From: Phallusia fumigata
Lineage: Eukaryota > Chordata > Ascidiacea > Phlebobranchia > Ascidiidae
NCBI GenBank assembly: GCA_008931825.1
Contig: QXVZ01010104.1
Location: 1 to 20,526 of the forward strand
DNA length: 20,526 nt
Reading direction: 5' to 3'
Part shown: positions 1 to 7,192 of the stretch, in pieces
Numbering within the stretch: position 1 is the first letter of the stretch
How the letters are laid out: every line of letters begins with the position of its first letter
Translations under genes and position numbers: made by a program
The notes under the pieces: generated by a model
Database searches by the model: none
What the model saw: the letters and a program-made list of their open reading frames with translations, nothing else
What the model was told of the DNA's origin: nothing

Positions 1-73
1 AGATTGCGTTTACCAGCTCTGAGTTACTGGTATTGCTGAATGGTAGAAAGGACAATAGGCATGGGGTGTTGGT
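1..73. other. Left flank of the hAT insertion
   Basis: No gene is recognised here. Together with 4822-4876 it formed one continuous stretch before the hAT element inserted. On the minus strand it therefore lies about 55-130 bases beyond the stop of the LINE ORF1 at 4877 and could be LINE inter-ORF or 3' sequence. Confidence 0.5.
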
Positions 74-81
74 GCGGGGAC
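74..81. repeat. Left 8-bp target-site duplication of the large hAT
   Basis: GCGGGGAC immediately precedes the left inverted repeat and matches the copy at 4814-4821 exactly. Confidence 0.93.
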
Positions 82-94
82 CATAGGCGCCGAG
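82..94 (+). repeat. Left terminal inverted repeat of the large hAT
   Basis: CATAGGCGCCGAG is the exact reverse complement of 4801-4813. The core GGCGCCGA recurs in inverted orientation at 17350-17361, where a related element ends. Confidence 0.93.
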
Positions 95-102
95 TACGCG
101 GT

Positions 103-155
103 GGCAAGGTGGCGCGGCCACCTTGCCTTTTTGTGGCACGGTGGCCGCCACCGTG
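103..155. repeat. Two adjacent GC-rich hairpins in the left subterminal region
   Basis: The first hairpin has an 11-bp perfect stem, 103-113 with 117-127, and a 3-base loop. The second has an 8-bp perfect stem, 137-144 with 148-155, also with a 3-base loop. Both arms contain the motif GGTGG. They begin 9 and 43 bases inside the left inverted repeat, where hAT transposases usually bind short subterminal repeats. A binding role is inference. Confidence 0.75.
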
Positions 156-868
156 AACATTTGTGTGGGACAAGATAACCGAGTGACAGTATTATCTCCT
201 AAAAACAAATACCGCCAACACCAATCATTTTAGACAAGTAATAGTACCTCTTAGCATCAGATATTAAGACTTTGCCGTACCATTCTACGTCCGTTGTTAC
301 ACAAAACAATCAATACTGTGGTGACAATTTTTGTTGAAAATGTTCAACAGCATAATTATGCTGAGACGGTTGCTGCAACGTTCGCAAATACAGATGGTTG
401 CATAAATCATAACTTGGTTGGCTCAAACTGAAACGATGAATTTTCGAGACGAACCTTGCTGCCTGCTATTCCTTTAAAAACAATTCCTTCACGTCGCATA
501 TTTAGTTTTACTACTATTCAATTAAAACAAAACTAAAAACAAATAAAACAATAAATAGAAAGACACGAAAAGCAAATACAACTAAAATAACTACGAAACA
601 CAATGAACAAAAAGTAACGAAGAAAACAATAAAGAAATTGAAACAAAAAAAAACTTAAAACACTACAACAAAGTAAGTACATGTTAAAATTAAACACAAT
701 TCAAATGTACAATGCTTGAACAACAAACACTATTAATTTATCGATTATGTGATCAATTATTTTTTTAGCTTTTGTTTTGTCACAAAGCGATTCCAATTTA
801 AACAAATCTACTAAAATTGCTGGAAATTATAGAGAAAAACAGGTAGTAAACCTTATCTGCAAAGAAAA
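156..868 (+). other. AT-rich 5' noncoding region of the large hAT
   Basis: This stretch is very A-rich on the plus strand (about 480-660) and no convincing gene is seen. It must contain the transposase promoter and 5' UTR, but no clear TATA box or splice site could be assigned. Bases 777-868 are open in another frame but start at TTG and show no recognisable protein. Confidence 0.6.
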
Positions 869-1849
869 ATGTCTAAGCGAAAGTCGTCAACTATCGAATG
901 CTTTTTTTCTGCGAAGAGCAGACCAACAAAGCCCCAAGCTTCTAATGTTGCTTACGAAAGGCAGTTGGTGTCAAACGACAACACAGCGGTTGTTTCTGCA
1001 GTATCCAGCAGCACCTGCACTGTAGCCTCTAATCCGACGTCCTTGCCAAACACATGTGGAAGATCATTCCAACATGCGTGGAAAACTGAATTTAAGTGGT
1101 TAGTGTACGACCCACACACTGATTTAGCCACATGCTCTGTATGTACCAAAGCACTTAATTCCGGCAAAGTCCGTCCGCCTGTCAGAATAATGTTGGAGAG
1201 CCAGGGAAGGGTGTGGGTGACTGGTTTCAGGGACTGGAAAAAGGGGAAACAGGCTTTAAAAATACATGGTGTAAGCAAGCATCACAATGAATGTTCGGAA
1301 CTAAATATTGTTGCGAATGAGGAAGGGCACGTTGTTACATTGGTACGTGCAAAAGATGAATTGAAAAGGGCCAATAACCGAAAGGCACTAGCCGCAATTT
1401 TTGACGCTGTACTGTACCTCGCACGTCAAGGATTGTCCTTTCCTGGACACTTGGATGAAAATTCCAACTTGCATCAGCTGATGCAACTTCTTGCCCGTTA
1501 TAATTTCGATGTGCACAGTTGGCTTCAAAGGGGCGAGCGCTTTAAATGGCTTAGCCATGATGTGCAAAACGAAATGCTGCAAATAAGTGCCCACATAGTT
1601 TTACGGAAAATTGTAAATGAAATAAAAGACAGCAAATTCTTTAGCATAATTGCCGATGAAACCACAGACTGTTCTACAGTCGAACAGCTGTCCATTTGTA
1701 TTAGGTTTGTGGACACCTCATTTTCGGTCCACGAAATGTTTGTTGGCCTTCATTCCGTAGAGGCGACCAATGCCTCATCTATTTTTGAGGTTATAAAAAG
1801 CGTCCTTTTGGCACTGAACTTATTAAACTGCCGAGGCCAATCTTATGAC
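869..1849 (+). pseudogene. hAT transposase, N-terminal part (TTF zinc finger and DUF4371-like RNase H start)
   Basis: This is the first 327 codons of the transposase that cuts and pastes the 82-4813 element. The start is the ATG at 869 (MSKRKSSTIECFF). Residues about 70-146 read as a TTF-type zinc finger: FKWLVYD, then CSVC, then GFRDWKKG, then SKHH, the usual DNA-binding head of this animal hAT group related to ZMYM1/DUF4371 proteins. The first catalytic aspartate is probably Asp263 in FFSIIADETTD. The conserved CRGQSYD motif ends exactly at 1849, and Asp327 should be the second catalytic aspartate. The open frame is broken there by the nested element; the frame resumes in phase at 2646. No frameshift or stop occurs in this part. 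Assignment to the superfamily is firm; the subfamily name is inferred. Confidence 0.9.
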
Positions 1850-1913
1850 CAGGGTTGCCATCGACATATTAAACTGCCGAGGCCAATCTTATGACCAGGG
1901 TTGCCATCGACAT
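1822..1913 (+). repeat. 46-bp tandem duplication spanning the nested element's left junction
   Basis: Bases 1822-1867 and 1868-1913 are identical. Each unit contains 20 bases of transposase coding sequence, the 8-bp target duplication CTTATGAC, the inverted repeat CAGGGTTGCCAT and six bases of the nested element. The nested element therefore has two left ends, at 1850 and 1896. The duplication must postdate the nested insertion or be an assembly error. Confidence 0.9.
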
Positions 1914-2002
1914 GGACCCAAAAATAAGTACAACCGAAAAACTAGATTAGCATTTAAAAAACTTTTTTGGACATACATTGTATTTATACGAGCCGTGTCA
2001 TA

Positions 2003-2191
2003 TCACATTTCATACTTTTTGCCAGAAACAATCTGCTCCAGCAACTCCTTGTTATTAGAAATTGCTTCATGGATCTCACGACAGCTCAGGTCTAGGTTTA
2101 CCTTTACTTGTAGCTGGGATTTGACTGTCAGTTCACTAAGTCTGTTCCTTTCCTTGGTCCACTGCGCCGAAACACGAAAATTTCGCGGCAC
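2003..2191 (-). pseudogene. hAT transposase C-terminal remnant in the nested element
   Basis: The minus-strand reading of about 62 residues contains WTKERNRLSELTVKSQLQVK and then NLDLSCREIHEAI, ending in KKYEM and a stop. This resembles the extreme C-terminal tail found after the dimerisation helix of many animal hAT transposases, where an NRL...TVK...Q stretch is followed by a short SC-x-E segment. No catalytic domain is present. It shows that the small element derives from a transposase-bearing relative by loss of its centre. The match is from memory of the family pattern and is moderate. Confidence 0.6.
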
Positions 2192-2516
2192 ACTTGTATA
2201 GTTCTTGCGGTTTGAGAATTACTGGTTTAGTGCATTGCGTGTACTGGTGTGTACAAATTCTTCAGTAAACGTAAAAGTGTGTACTGTTCCAATAAAGGTT
2301 GACAAGCACTGGCCTACTGCTAAAATGACGTCAGCAGCTGTATCCTGGCACTGCCCTAGCTATCTCACCATTTAGAAGTCAAATCCTGTGACGTGTACGC
2401 CACGGCAGTACTTTTCATTTATGATGTCATAAAATCTCGGCACAAAAGCATAATTTTAGAATATTATGCAACACCGGATAAGAGAGGAAAACGATCGAAT
2501 TGTTGAAAATATAACA

Positions 2517-2622
2517 AAATAAGGACGCAAGTTGAAAACAAGGACATTTCTTAGAAATAAGGACATTTAAGTTTTCTAACACCTGGCCCTTCTAAATAAG
2601 GACAAATCTTAGAAATAAGGAC
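2517..2622 (+). repeat. Five subterminal AAATAAGGAC repeats
   Basis: Copies lie at 2517-2526, 2536-2545 (AAACAAGGAC), 2555-2564, 2594-2603 and 2613-2622, the last one 3 bases inside the right inverted repeat. All have the same orientation. Clustered subterminal repeats of this size are usual transposase-binding sites in hAT elements. Confidence 0.8.
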
Positions 2623-2645
2623 GGTATGGCAACCCTGCTTATGAC

Positions 2646-3884
2646 GGAGCAGCCAGTATGCGGGGTCACATCAGCGGTGTCCAAACCCGTATTAAGGAAA
2701 TTAATCCGTTGGCACACTACGTTTACTGCCACGGACATCAAGTCAATTTAGTTTTGCAAGATGTTTTTAATCATACACATGATGGAAAAAATGCTCTTGA
2801 CGCAATGTCTTCTGTGGTAACTTTTATCAAGTCATCTCCGAAACGCCTTGCCGCATTTAAAAATTTCTGTGCTGGTAATGAAGGTAGCAGCTCTTCCCGC
2901 ACTTTGCGTCCCTTATACCCAACCAGGTGGGTCCTTCGTTTGCCCGCCTTGGACGCTTTTTTGTAGCAGTACAGTGAGTTACTTGATTGGCTGTGCTTTC
3001 TTTACGAAGAAGGCACAAGCTCACCAAGCACTTGTAGTTCGGCAAGGTCTCATCTTTTACTTTTGGAAAATTTTGCAACATTCTTTATGCTTCGCTTGTT
3101 TCAGCGTCTTTTAATGGCGTTCCATCCGGTCCACGTCGCCATTCAGTCAAGTAAGATGTCAGTTGGTGCTTGTCGGAGGCTAATTGACAATTTAGCTGGT
3201 TACCTTTCCTCTGAGGCTGCATCTGGAGAAAGTGCAGTTGCATTTTTTGATGAGTGTAGAAAGTCAGCAGTTAAATTAAAGCTGGCTGAACCACAAAGCC
3301 ACGTTCGCAGTAGTCGAATGAGAAATCTCGGCTGCGAAAACCGTTTCATTTCTTTATACACAGAGTATTTTACATGCGCTTCTGATTCGTTGTTGCAAAG
3401 ATTTGTTCCTAGTGGTTTGAGCGTTGTCCAAACAATGGAGGATATTCTTCAGTGCAAAATCAATCGCCCAGCAGTTGAGCTCCACCAACTGTTTCCTGAC
3501 GTTGATGTGGGGTTTCTGTTAAACGAAACAAAGATTTTGGAAAGTTTTGCAAAGAAAAAATTGAACCGCCTACCAGCTGTTGTTCCAGACATCGTTGGCA
3601 TGTTTACTGGCGATGGCACGTTGCCACTTCTTCCAAATATGGCAATCATTTTAAAGCTGTATTTGACCCTTCCATGTACATCGTGTGAAGCAGAGAGGTC
3701 CTTTAGTGCACTGAGAAGACTGAAAACGTACTTGCGATCAACAATGAGCCAAAAGCGTCTCAACCACATCAGCGTGTTGAACGTGCACGACCGTCTAGTA
3801 GACGAGCTAGATAGAGATGTGTTAATAAATGAGTTCATTTCCCGTGCGCCAGTGCGACAAAACACTTTTTTGTACATAAAGTGA
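2646..3884 (+). pseudogene. hAT transposase, C-terminal part with dimerisation domain
   Basis: This is the continuation of the 869 reading frame, 412 codons plus stop, giving a 739-residue total when the nested element is ignored. It opens with the GA-x-MRG part of the second catalytic-aspartate motif, followed by HYVYCHGHQVNLVLQD, typical of the DUF4371/ZMYM1-like hAT group. The C-terminus has the hAT dimerisation signature: LPCTSCEAERSFS (3681-3707 covers the core, with the likely catalytic Glu), then LKTYLRSTMSQKRLNHISVL. A single in-frame TAG interrupts the frame at 2964-2966 within a stretch that otherwise reads through without frameshift. The true stop is at 3882-3884. Apart from the nested element and this TAG, the gene is intact. 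Confidence 0.9.
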
Positions 3885-4800
3885 CATGTTAAATGCCCGA
3901 GTGTCGAGTAGTATTTCTGCGTTCGAGTTGTTTGTTGTGTTCGTTCTTTTACCGTTGTAAACTTTATTTGTTATGTGTAATTCAAAACCTGAATTGTTAA
4001 GTAAGGCCTAAGTTTATAAATTATGTTACAAAATACAGTGAACGGCATTTTGTTTAATCAGTAATGTTCAGCTTAACTATAGTCGTGTTTAATTAAATTT
4101 GATCAGTATACATCGTGGGTGCGAAAAATACCATATAAATATCAAAAAACGTACCACCTGATTGTCTTGAGTATCAGTTTGCGTATGTTAAACGAACAGA
4201 AACGACCATTCCAAACATTTCACGTTTTTTTGCCTAAAAATGTTTACTGTCCTTTCAAAGAAACAAAAATCCCTGAATTAAACACTATACTAACAACATT
4301 TTCTTCTCTGTTCACAACACTTACCGATTAGTTTTCGACATCCAACAACACTCCGTTGTCAAATATAAAGCTTTCCACTCAAGTGATAACAATTAGTCAA
4401 CTGACTTTCCTAAAAAATACATTACCGCTACTATAACGTTAAGCCATTCTTTCTGTAGCAAACTTGCTAACTAAAAGCTAATCTGACTTTAAACTTGGAA
4501 CTGATCAACGTCAACAAAGACGATTGTAATTTGTTGTGACATACAACTGGTTTTTGTTACGACACATTCCACAACGTCACAGTAGCCTTTCAACCAAAAT
4601 AAACAAGTTTATAACCACAGTTATTCCTAACCAAAGCAAGGCCTTTCTGCGTCGTTACCACGCATTTAAAACATCGATTATCAAACGAAATGGTGCAGCA
4701 CCAAGAGTCGCGTTAATTAGAAACACTTACGTCATATACTTATATGACGTCATAGCACACAGGAATTTTGCGCAAACCGCCACCTCGCGTTTTTTAAAAA
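3885..4800 (+). other. 3' noncoding region of the large hAT
   Basis: This AT-rich stretch has no recognisable gene. Two short open frames (4119-4331, 4536-4874) show no known motif, and the second runs across the element's end, so both are taken as chance. The region should hold the transposase polyadenylation signal and the right subterminal binding sites. Confidence 0.6.
4729..4750. repeat. 10-bp inverted repeat with CRE-like cores, right subterminal region
   Basis: ACGTCATATA at 4729-4738 and its perfect reverse complement at 4741-4750 are separated by CT; TGACGTCA (CRE/ATF-type palindrome) follows at 4745-4752. It lies about 60 bases inside the right inverted repeat. A similar TGACGTCA cluster precedes the related terminus at 17361. 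Confidence 0.8.
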
Positions 4801-4821
4801 CTCGGCGCCTATGGCGGGGAC
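4801..4821 (-). repeat. Right terminal inverted repeat (4801-4813) and target duplication (4814-4821) of the large hAT
   Basis: CTCGGCGCCTATG followed by GCGGGGAC mirrors the left end exactly. Confidence 0.93.
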
Positions 4822-4876
4822 TATTTGTGCATTTGTTACATATCAATTGGGTGAGAAGTGTAAAAATTTTGTAGGT

Positions 4877-5578
4877 TTACCGACTACAGTTGTTAACAAA
4901 TCTTATGCCTTGCCAAATCTCTGTCGCTTTGAACAGCGATGATGTTGCTGTTGTCATCCTCCATTTCTGGTCCAGATGTGGTGGTATTGATGTTCCCTCT
5001 TGAACCGGATACAGGTGTTGGTTGGAGTATATTGCATCCCTCACTTTCCGGCTCATGAATTTAGCAATGATTGCCGGGCGGGGGTGGTCTTTCGAAGCTC
5101 TCTGAAGTCTGTGAAAGATGCTAATATCCGGCTTGGTGATGGTGATCCCTAACTTCTTTACAGCGGAGATCACCAAGTTATCCGTGCACTCGTCTTCTGA
5201 ATAGGGGGGGCCCTTGAATTCCAAGCAGGGTCTTCTACCATACTGCTCCAGATCATTCAAGGTCTCAGCATTGGAGGTGGTCATTGCTTGTAATTCTTTT
5301 ACTGCCTTCTTAAGATCCCTATTTTCAGTTCTTAAAATTTTCATCTCAGCCTCATTATTTTCCAGTTTGTTTTTAACATTCTCATACTGTTCTTGCAGGA
5401 ACACCTGACTCTTCCGGATTTCTTTAAGCTCGTGTATTAGCTCCTTCAGTGTCGAGTCGGTAGTGTTCTTACTCTCCCGAACCTCATCCCTTAGGGCTTC
5501 AATCCTGTCCAGCACCACGGATTGCTCCTCTTTCTTTTTCCTGGCCCGGGACATCCTGAGTACACGTTCGGTTTCCAT
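4877..5578 (-). CDS. LINE ORF1-like protein (coiled coil plus RRM-like nucleic-acid binding region)
   Basis: This 233-residue minus-strand ORF starts at the ATG complementary to 5576-5578. Residues about 15-110 are a long charged heptad-like region rich in E, K, L and R, typical of the trimerising coiled coil of LINE ORF1 proteins. It is followed by LNDLEQYGRR (about 107-116), the junction motif of L1-like ORF1p, then a region reading VKKLGITITKPDISIFHRLQ (141-160) and RPAIIAKFMSRKVRDAIY, matching the usual HR-x-PRP-x-I-x-x-F pattern. Such proteins are nucleic-acid chaperones that coat the LINE RNA for target-primed reverse transcription. The C-terminal domain looks short, so the ORF may be truncated. 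No reverse transcriptase follows within the window: the hAT target site lies 56 bases downstream and the window edge comes soon after. The frame is intact. Confidence 0.8.
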   Translation of the reverse strand: METERVLRMSRARKKKEEQSVVLDRIEALRDEVRESKNTTDSTLKELIHELKEIRKSQVFLQEQYENVKNKLENNEAEMKILRTENRDLKKAVKELQAMTTSNAETLNDLEQYGRRPCLEFKGPPYSEDECTDNLVISAVKKLGITITKPDISIFHRLQRASKDHPRPAIIAKFMSRKVRDAIYSNQHLYPVQEGTSIPPHLDQKWRMTTATSSLFKATEIWQGIRFVNNCSR

Positions 5579-5757
5579 TGATAGCTGGTTGTTTTAGATG
5601 TAGCAACAACTTTTCAGTACAAGTTGGTTCAAATTGGCTAAAATGAGTTCGAAAGTCTTTCTAAGAAATATGTCTTTCACAGCTTGACAAATATTAGCTT
5701 TTCCAGAATATTCCTTCAGTTAGCACAGCACAGTCTTTTCAGCAGATCAAACAGAAT
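5579..5757. other. Upstream flank of the LINE ORF1
   Basis: No gene is seen. On the minus strand this is immediately 5' of the ORF1 start and may be the LINE 5' UTR. It ends at the 3' end of SINE copy 1. Confidence 0.4.
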
Positions 5758-6007
5758 CATGGACATAATACACATCGGTTGGAAAGCAACAGGTTTTTTT
5801 TGCGTTGACGTGAAATGCATTTTTGACGAAAAAATACACCTTCCGAAGCTTATGTTGATTCGAACCACTAATAGTTCGTGCACATTTTCTGTCAACAATT
5901 CAAAGATAACGGAATTTGTGAAAAAATGTCAAACGAAACGACATCCCTGCCGGGACTCGAACCCGGAACCTCTGGATTAGAAGTCCAATCCACTGCGCCA
6001 CAGAGAC
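5758..6007 (-). mobile_element. SINE copy 1 with tRNA-Arg-like head
   Basis: Reading the minus strand, a tRNA-like head (6007-5942) is followed by a body that recurs at 6876-7187 and 7645-7875. Shared landmarks, written in plus orientation, are GGACATAATACA, AAGCAACAGGTTTTT, GAAATGCATTTTTGACGAAAAA, AACCACTAA-AGTTCGTGCACAT and TTCAAAGATAACGGAATTT. A tRNA-type internal pol III promoter joined to an unrelated repeated body is the definition of a tRNA-derived SINE. Compared with copy 2, this copy lacks about 100 bases between head and body. No clear target duplication was found. Confidence 0.8.
5942..6007 (-). pseudogene. tRNA-Arg(TCT)-like SINE head
   Basis: The 5' strand GTCTCTG pairs with CAGGGAT to form a 7-bp acceptor stem including wobbles. 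The anticodon arm GGACTTCTAATCC has anticodon TCT at 5979-5981, and the T-arm contains GGTTCGAGTCCC (B box). The D-arm is shortened: the 3' strand of the D stem present in real tRNA-Arg(TCT) genes is missing, so the total is 66 bases. Because the body behind it is repeated elsewhere, it is a SINE head and not a functional tRNA. Confidence 0.8.
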
Positions 6008-6273
6008 ATTGTTTACAGTTGTCTGGTATTCTACAATGCTCATTTGCTTCCAAACATAAATCAGCAACACGTCGACCCACTGAATTTATTTGGCAATATT
6101 CAATGCGTAATATGTTGGACAAACTTTAGCGGTCAGAAGTTAGCTGTCATGTTATTTCCGTATTGTTGTGAATATGTCGTTTGCCTACTTGTTTACTACA
6201 TTTTTTTAAGGTTTTTGTTTATATTGGCGTTTAATTGTCACGATACAGTAGAACTAACCTTCTCCGAGCTTCA
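6008..6273. other. Spacer between SINE copy 1 and the tRNA array
   Basis: Short overlapping open frames are present but none resembles a known protein. Nothing else is recognised. Confidence 0.5.
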
Positions 6274-6346
6274 GTTTTCGTAACGTAGTGGTTATCACGT
6301 TCGGCTCACGCGCGAAAGGTATCCAAGTTCGATCCTGGGCGGAAAC
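6274..6346 (+). pseudogene. Diverged tRNA-Val-like unit, array copy 1
   Basis: The acceptor GTTTTCG/CGGAAAC is preserved with a wobble, and the A-box and D-arm resemble copies 2 and 3. The anticodon stem has a mismatch at its inner pair (GG...GC instead of GC...GC), the loop reads CTCACGC, and the T stem is damaged by an extra base (ATCCAAG for CCCCAG). The total is 73 bases. It would read CAC if folded, but it is probably a pseudogene. A T5 run follows at 6360-6364. Confidence 0.75.
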
Positions 6347-6443
6347 AACTTGTTTATCATTTTTCTTATTTTATTGACATGTAATAGTCATTGTTTATTT
6401 CAATATAAACAACTGTAGGCCAGTTGCCCTTCAGCTTGCCATC

Positions 6444-6515
6444 GTTTCCGTAGTGTAGTGGTTATCACGTTCGCCTCACACGCGAAAGGTCCCCAGTTCG
6501 ATCCTGGGCGGAAAC
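6444..6515 (+). tRNA. tRNA-Val (anticodon CAC)
   Basis: A 72-base cloverleaf. The acceptor GTTTCCG pairs perfectly with CGGAAAC; the D-arm starts TAGTGTAGTGG (A box); the anticodon stem TTCGC/GCGAA encloses the loop CTCACAC with anticodon CAC at 6477-6479; and the T-arm CCCAG-TTCGATC-CTGGG contains the B box. There is no intron. T-rich terminators follow at 6529-6532 and 6537-6540. It decodes GUG. It is the second unit of a tandem array with about 170-bp spacing. Confidence 0.95.
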
Positions 6516-6611
6516 AACCTGTCAAATGTTTTCTACTTTTATTGGAATTTAATTGACATGGTTCACTTCAATATCCACAACTGTAGGACAGTTGACCTAC
6601 GTCTTGTCATC

Positions 6612-6683
6612 GTTTCCGTAGTGTAGTGGTTATCACGTTCGCCTTACACGCGAAAGGTCCCCAGTTCGATCCTGGGCGGAAAC
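6612..6683 (+). tRNA. tRNA-Val (anticodon TAC)
   Basis: Identical in layout to the copy at 6444 and nearly identical in sequence, but the anticodon loop is CTTACAC, placing TAC at 6645-6647. All stems pair perfectly and A and B boxes are intact. A T5 terminator lies at 6687-6691, 3 bases after the gene. It decodes GUA and, with wobble, other GUN codons. The single C-to-T difference from its neighbour changes the isoacceptor class without leaving valine. Confidence 0.95.
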
Positions 6684-6773
6684 AACTTTTTCGCCAAATT
6701 ATTTTGACATAAAGTTGTCATGTTAGAGCTAATCTGTAATAACTGTATGACAGTTTACCAACTCTGAGCCGTA

Positions 6774-6840
6774 GTTTCCGTAGTGTAGTGGTTATCACGT
6801 TCGCCTAACACAGGTCCCCACTTCGAGCCTGGGCGGAAAC
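6774..6840 (+). pseudogene. tRNA-Val(AAC)-like pseudogene with anticodon-stem deletion
   Basis: The acceptor stem and D-arm match the two intact copies. The loop reads CTAACAC (AAC anticodon), but the 3' strand of the anticodon stem (GCGAA) is deleted, so the unit is 67 bases and cannot form the anticodon arm. The T-arm also has substitutions (CCCAC and TTCGAGC). A T5 run follows at 6848-6852. Confidence 0.85.
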
Positions 6841-6875
6841 AAGCTTATTTTTCTGCTCATTTGTTAAGAAGCTTT

Positions 6876-7187
6876 GGCACCCAAATTTTGCAAGCAAATG
6901 GACATAATACATATCGGTTAGTAAGCAACAGGTTTTTATTGCGTTGACGCGAAATGCATTTTTGACGAAAAAAGACACCTTGTTGAATCGAACCACTAAC
7001 AGTTCGTGCACATTTTATGTTAATAATTCAAAGATAACGGAATTTATGAAAAAATGTCAAACGATTTCGTTGCTTGGTTGCAACATTAAAAATATGTTTT
7101 TGTCGATTTGTAACAAATTTGCATGTAGATAACTTTTTTCCTCATTCTTGGTCTGAGTGAAAAACGACATCCCTTCCGGGACTTATC
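6876..7187 (-). mobile_element. SINE copy 2, longest body, head truncated
   Basis: It shares the body landmarks of copy 1 (6899-7062). On the head side it adds about 100 bases (7063-7164, starting TTTCGTTGCTTGGTTGCAACATT) before a short remnant of the tRNA T-arm, CGACATCCCTTCCGGGACTT at 7165-7184. Its 3' end extends to GGCACCCAAATTTTGCAAGC at 6876, which copy 3 shares. Copy 2 therefore shows the order of the full unit: head, 100-base segment, common body. Confidence 0.75.
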
Positions 7188-7192
7188 AACGT

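Larger units (their letters stand above)
1850..2637 (-). mobile_element. Nested non-autonomous hAT element
   Basis: The ends are CAGGGTTGCCAT at 1850-1861 (repeated at 1896-1907 by the tandem duplication) and its reverse complement at 2626-2637. The element is bounded by the perfect 8-bp target duplication CTTATGAC at 1842-1849 and 2638-2645. CAGGG... ends and 8-bp duplications are typical of hAT. The inverted repeat differs from that of the host element, so it belongs to another family. Inside is the C-terminal tail of a hAT transposase on the minus strand (2003-2191). It looks like an internal-deletion derivative of an autonomous element. Subterminal AAATAAGGAC repeats occupy the right end. 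Confidence 0.93.
82..4813 (+). mobile_element. Complete hAT-superfamily DNA transposon, TTF-finger/DUF4371 type
   Basis: The ends are perfect 13-bp terminal inverted repeats, CATAGGCGCCGAG at 82-94 and its reverse complement at 4801-4813. They are bounded by an identical 8-bp target duplication, GCGGGGAC, at 74-81 and 4814-4821. Eight-base duplications and short inverted repeats are the hallmark of hAT elements, and the single plus-strand coding region between them is a hAT transposase. Perfect ends and an almost intact reading frame suggest a fairly recent insertion. The element is 4732 bp long, of which about 790 bp is a nested element (1850-2637). One premature TAG plus the nested insertion make this copy unable to encode its own transposase, but its ends look mobilisable in trans. 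Confidence 0.95.
6274..6840 (+). repeat. Tandem array of four tRNA-Val units, period 162-170 bp
   Basis: Units start at 6274, 6444, 6612 and 6774. The spacers are also related: they share TTGACAT, then AACTGTA-G-CAGTT-ACC and CTTG-CATC just before the next unit. The whole of gene plus spacer was therefore duplicated, by unequal exchange or replication slippage and not by retroposition. Confidence 0.85.

Noticed and set aside
952-1278. Minus-strand open frame of 108 codons
   Set aside because: It is the shadow of the hAT transposase zinc-finger region on the other strand.
1845-2201. Plus-strand open frame of 118 codons inside the nested hAT
   Set aside because: Antisense to the transposase tail at 2003-2191 and begins inside the tandem duplication; no motif.
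5942-6007. A functional tRNA-Arg(TCT) gene on the minus strand
   Set aside because: The D-arm lacks one strand and the sequence behind it is a dispersed repeat, so it is the head of a SINE.
6274-6840. CRISPR-like or satellite array
   Set aside because: The regular 162-170 bp spacing is fully explained by tandemly duplicated tRNA-Val genes with related spacers.
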